From assembly GCF_963678635.1 (NCBI RefSeq), contig NC_087071.1, positions 9,843,842 to 9,907,841 of the forward strand: a stretch of DNA of 64,000 nucleotides. The letters are read 5' to 3'. The notes beneath the pieces are model-generated. The model did not search any database. It saw nothing but the letters and a program-made list of their open reading frames with translations, and was not told the DNA's origin. This stretch comes from Symsagittifera roscoffensis. Its lineage: Eukaryota; Xenacoelomorpha; Acoela; Convolutidae. Both the position numbers and the translations under genes were made by a program. The number at the start of each line of letters is the position of its first letter. Position 1 is the stretch's first letter. Of the stretch, positions 60,201-64,000 are shown one piece after another.

Positions 60201-61940
60201 TTTTCGCTGTAGGTTTTTTCTTCTTCTTATACTTCTTATGGATGATGTTGTTTTTACTTCCGTGTCAGAAAAATCTTTGTCCTCTATTTTTTTGTTTTAT
60301 GTGTTGTTTTTGGTTTTTTGGGTTGTTGAAGTACACGTATCCTTGTAGCAACTGATTTTGGAATTGCTGTCCGTTTTCTTTAAAAACAATTTTTCGGAAT
60401 TTGTTTTTTTTTGTAAATAAAACTTTTTTGTTTTGACTATTTTTTCGACGTTATAATACAAAATCTGTGTTTATGAGGTGTTACTACAACAAGGTCGTAA
60501 CGGAATTTTTTATTGAGACAACTGTGGACAATTACTGTTTGCTTGTTTGCTATAATTGGTTTTGCTTTAAGTGCTAGGATGAAAGATGGATGCAAAAGCC
60601 AATTGTAAGTTATTCTAATTTTTTTACTTGTTCCTTATTCTTTTGTGATTGTTTTCCTAAATCCTTGAGTTGCATGTTTGTGGTGACAAGACGCATTGGG
60701 GAGAGAGAAGATTGTTCCTTTTGAATGATGTAAACTACACTCGGTTGGGTGGCTTTCTCGGCATTCAAAGATTATTTATTTTATCTAAAATTGGATCGAT
60801 AATAGATCGACGGTTGCAGAATAGTAAAATTAGTCCATAGCGTCCAAGTATAATTAGAAGTATTATAGTTCGTTAAAAATATTTTTGTTAGTTTTTATTT
60901 CAAGGTGTGTTCTAAGCTTCTACATCAAACAAGATGTAGGGATCAACTAAAGGACGAGCAACCAAAGTTCTTCACTGTTTAGCTTAATTTAAATGGTGAG
61001 TTTCGACAAGAAAAATTGTCAATTAACCCTGGGTAATAGAAAAGGTTGAGAGCGAATCGACACCATAGGCTATTAGAGACTTAGTTAAAAAGATGAGTTG
61101 ATTTGATAGGTTGGAGTTTAAAAGATTAAGAAAAATTTGACGATCTAGTACTAAAACAAATTTAAATTTTTTTCATAATTAAAGTATCAAGGAGGAGCAT
61201 TGATGATTTGATCCTTTAAAAGACTATAAAAGCAACATGAATTTTGAAAAGCAACATAATCAATGAGAATACTTTATGATCTTGTTAATTGAATAAGTTT
61301 ACTTTTTTTAAATTAAAGACTCAGGAAGAAGCCTTGATGATCTTGCAGTTTATGTTAAGTTATTCTTCAAAATAGAAAGATAAATTTAATAACAAATTTA
61401 TTAGAAAAGGTTATTTATTATCTTTTTTTGAATATTTATAGAAACCATTGAACCTTGATGAACATTGACAATTAGATTTTAACTATTTTCTTTCTTGTTT
61501 TGGTTTTTTTTTGGATTTAGTGAATAAATCAAAAAAAAATTTGTTTAGGAAGTTCACTGCAGAGTTAAAACTTTGAGTTAAAATAACTTAAAATTTTTAT
61601 GTTTAAAGTTTTGAATTTTTCCTTAATTTTTTACTCAAATTTATCAGGCTTTTTTTTGAATTTTATGGCTGAGTTTGTTTTAGTTAAGCTAGTATTGTTC
61701 GATTCGACTGCACAAACAATTATTGGTCATTTGTTTGTCGTTTTTGCTTATTTTTCACTTTGAGAAGCAGATTTAGTTTTCGTTACTCTGTGATGGAAGT
61801 TCGTCTTGAATGTTGGTTCGGCTTTATTAGATTTATTGATACGTGGAAATAAGCAAAATTTTATCTTTTTCTCTTGATTTGTTTACTGATTGCTAAAACT
61901 AAGTTAGTTGTGAGTCTGATCGAGACTCGTTGGTCGCACC
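57261..61940. other. Strand-asymmetric block (G/T-rich, C-poor on plus), right arm
   Basis: Mirror of the left block. Minus-strand frames at 59783-60094 and 57741-57998 correspond to 9445-9843 and 11537-11803 with several amino-acid changes each. On plus, about 57649-57808 encodes TREIEVLRRKVMVGSRL and about 58139-58213 encodes SKRDVARLMRLAIKQAQDVL. These changes are mostly non-synonymous, which argues against current constraint. Confidence 0.4.
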
Positions 61941-62017
61941 AGATGAGTTCAGATCCGGGTGACCTTCTCAGATAGTAATTTCGGATAGGGTACATCGTCT
62001 GTTTGTAACGATATCTA
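61941..62017 (-). repeat. Direct repeat flanking the asymmetric block, unit A (right arm)
   Basis: Partner of 57181-57260. It ends about 20 bp before the WKEP codons of the resumed gene, so the element boundary and the resumed coding sequence nearly touch. Confidence 0.5.
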
Positions 62018-62036
62018 TTTGAAATTTATATCTTAA

Positions 62037-62411
62037 TTGGAAAGAGCCCATACAACAGTACAAATTACCAAACACGTATTTTATCATGCTTTTCTTGTAT
62101 TTCAAACCGATGAATGGTTCTGGAGCATTGAAAAAAACTCTGATGGGATTACACTTCAGAGGGGGAACAAATTAAACAGCGTCACTGATCAATATCGAGG
62201 AAAGCCGCGGTTAAAAGGGATTTCCGGCAGAAAATGCGTGAAACGATTGACTATAACGTCGAATTGCTTAACTATTTTGGATATTTTGTCATGGTCGCGG
62301 ATCGAACGCGAGCTGTCTGAAAAATTCAACGTGTTGCTCAACAATAGCCAAATTTTTGCGGATCGCTTCTATGACAGCGCTGAAAAATTTCAAGAAACTT
62401 GTAAGCTTTAA
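62037..62411 (+). pseudogene. FQTDxWxWSIEK-family gene remnant, C-terminal part (right arm)
   Basis: Mirror of 7122-7496 with about four residue changes. The frame starts without a real Met (TTG). tggaaagagccc at 62038-62049 would read WKEP in one frame, while TTVQITKHVFYHAF follows in another, a one-base loss relative to the copy at 42.8 kb. After the stop, 62420-62510 repeats the LLNNSQ.FAD segment (FDVLLNNSQLFADGFFD), a tandem duplication of about 24 codons. Confidence 0.6.
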
Positions 62412-63047
62412 AGAATATTCGATGTATTGCTTAACAATTCCCAACTTTTTGCCGATGGTTTCTTTGATAACACCGAAATGTTTAAAAAAAAATTGATGAT
62501 TTTCAGAGAATAAAAAATGAATGAAATAACTTAGCGCTTCTGTCAATTTTTGTTGCATGATTCGATTGAAAATTTACTCTGTTTTTGCATACTTTCTGAA
62601 AAAACTCTTTTAAACTGTTAGTATCCTTTGTTCATGCTTTTGAATATAAATTAATCATTATATATTGTTTTGTAAATTTTGATGTGTAAAAATATGATTT
62701 AGTTGAATTCCAAAAACAATTCCCTTTGTTCAAATCATAAATAATTTAGCCTTGGCATTTTGCGCCGATGCAAATTTCATTACCTAGTGTACCTTTGACA
62801 ATTAATTTTTTCTTGTATCTTGTGCTAAACAGTTTAAAGAAAAAATTTTCCGAAACTTTTCAAACTATCATCTCCCCTTGAGGTACCTAGTAGCGACTTG
62901 CCCCCCCCCCCATAAAGAAATAAGTCAATGGTTCAGCATATGTAAAGTTTGTACATTATAACGAATCCCCTCCCCCCACTTTTGGAAAGGGGAAAATAGT
63001 TAAACAGATTGGCGGTTATTACAACTACTGGTATTGGTGGTTATTAC

Positions 63048-63157
63048 CTGTTGGTTATTACGATGTCTGGTACCCACACCTCTGTCTCCTTCATCCGGAT
63101 CTCAGTGATGTTGCAGAAGTCCAGCGGGTCCCACTTCAGATTGGGGTCAATCCAGGA
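63048..63157 (-). CDS. nAChR-like subunit, exon 3 (right copy), 110 bp: loops D and A
   Basis: Identical at every base to 6326-6435, with the same tctag acceptor and gtaata donor. It encodes the WxDxxLxW and VWVPDI motifs. On the minus strand it precedes the Cys-loop exon (33904-33753) in compatible phase 2, so this is the copy that belongs to the complete gene. Confidence 0.95.
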
Positions 63158-63671
63158 CTAGAACAGAACAATCTTCTAGAACTTTCGGGAATTTTATGCT
63201 AAAATTTGGTGTTTTTAACCAAAAAATTCATTTTAAACGCTATTTTTTTCAATAGTTTATTTACTATTCTGTTTATTTTGTTGCATAAAACCACTGTGTT
63301 CATAAGTTTGAAAAGTAAGACTATTATTCAATTTCGAATTAGTGTATCTCGTTTCTTGATTTACTTGTTGAAAGATTTGTAAAAAATGACCTAGTTATAA
63401 ACAAAAAAAACAATATTATTCTAGAAATATAAACGTTTAGAGTAAAATACATACTGAAGCAAGGGCAAATATCTTTGAAAAGAAAAAAGTATCAAGTTCG
63501 TATGCCAACTTCTCCTACGCCTTCGTCGCTATATGATACAAGGATGAGAACCGCACATCATTAGATCACGCGTTTAACTATAATAACACGAAAAACAACT
63601 AAGACGTTGGAAAAACTGAAAAGTGAGGGTGGGGGGGGGGGGGGTGGGGTTGGAAAACTATGAAGATTTAC

Positions 63672-63716
63672 CGATCGTTCCCAGAGAAGCAGTGAGAGGA
63701 CTTGATGTTTCTCATC
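63672..63716 (-). CDS. nAChR-like subunit, exon 2 (right copy), 45 bp
   Basis: Identical to 5821-5865 (DEKHQVLSLLLWERS), phase 0-0, bounded by tttcag and gtaa. It lies 514 bp upstream of exon 3 on the minus strand. Exon 1 of this copy should lie past the right end of the window, near position 66.4 kb by mirror arithmetic. Confidence 0.9.
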
Positions 63717-64000
63717 CTGAAACAATCCAAATTCTGGGTTATGCATTGACTTCTAAAACTACACGTTATAAATTCCCCGAAGTATTCTATGAAATTTGTA
63801 AAAAATATTCCGGGAAATAAAATTTGAATTTGTGATCAGGGTGAGGTTCTAGGATTTTGTCAATGGACTTTCAAAATATTTTCGAGAATATTGTCGACTT
63901 TTTTTTAAGAAAAAAAAATTTCGGAAATTTTTATCCCAACTGGCGTATTTCGGGGAGCGCGTTTTTTGAAGACTTTTATACTTACAGTTTTTTTCTACAT

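Larger units (their letters stand above)
33905..63047 (-). other. Intron 3 of the receptor gene (about 29.1 kb)
   Basis: The donor aacag/gtaata (exon 3, right copy) and the acceptor at 33905 are phase-compatible. The intron contains TATAATCGATTATA clusters (34.4-35.3 kb), a 1.15-kb tandem duplication (36472-38774), decayed genes, a minisatellite, and the right arm of the inverted duplication with its nested FQTDxW gene on the opposite strand. Confidence 0.75.
47093..64000 (-). repeat. Right arm of the large inverted duplication
   Basis: Reverse complement of 5540-20972, with an extra 1457-bp tandem unit (53222-54678). It starts at 47093, pairing with the last base before the N run, and continues past the window end. 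It carries receptor exons 3 and 2 on the minus strand, in correct order and strand to be spliced to exons 4-8. Confidence 0.97.

Overview
The window reads as AT-rich nuclear DNA of an invertebrate animal. It shows spliced exons with GT/AG borders, long introns, several non-autonomous DNA transposon families, and the 3' end of a Ty3/gypsy LTR retrotransposon. The only clearly functional gene is a pentameric Cys-loop ligand-gated channel subunit of nicotinic acetylcholine receptor (nAChR) type. Nothing in the sequence fixes the phylum.

Receptor gene. On the minus strand, exons at 63716-63672, 63157-63048, 33904-33753, 33094-32902, 31970-31774, 31443-31207 and 27149-26812 join in phase. Together with a signal-peptide exon, seen only in the left copy (3068-3307, plus strand), they give a 1512-nt frame, that is 503 residues. 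The intron between the 110-bp exon and the Cys-loop exon is about 29.1 kb and holds most of the window. Loop C lacks the vicinal cysteine pair, so this is a non-alpha type subunit. M2 carries a cation-channel GEK signature.

Layout. 1-1217: decayed gypsy 3' end with its LTR. 3068-6435: receptor exons 1-3, plus strand. 6436-20972: left copy of the giant intron. 20973-21172: run of 200 N. 21173-26811: intergenic repeats. 26812-33904: receptor exons 8 to 4, minus strand. 33905-47092: unique part of the giant intron, with a 1.15-kb tandem duplication, a decayed gene copy and a minisatellite. 47093-64000: an inverted copy of 5540-20972 that still carries receptor exons 3 and 2.

The dominant structure is this inverted duplication of more than 15 kb, whose inner left end falls exactly on the run of N. 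Identity is almost complete near the gap and a few percent lower further out. The right arm alone carries an extra 1457-bp tandem repeat. The simplest reading is an alternative haplotype contig placed in reverse beside its homologue; a real inverted duplication is the alternative.

Nested in the giant intron on the opposite strand are remains of a small protein family with an FQTDxWxWSIEK motif, possibly of LRAT/NlpC-like fold. It is split by a strand-asymmetric block of about 5 kb in both arms and present as a third, stop-containing copy at 42.7-43.1 kb. I found no tRNA, rRNA, CRISPR or bacterial-type operon.
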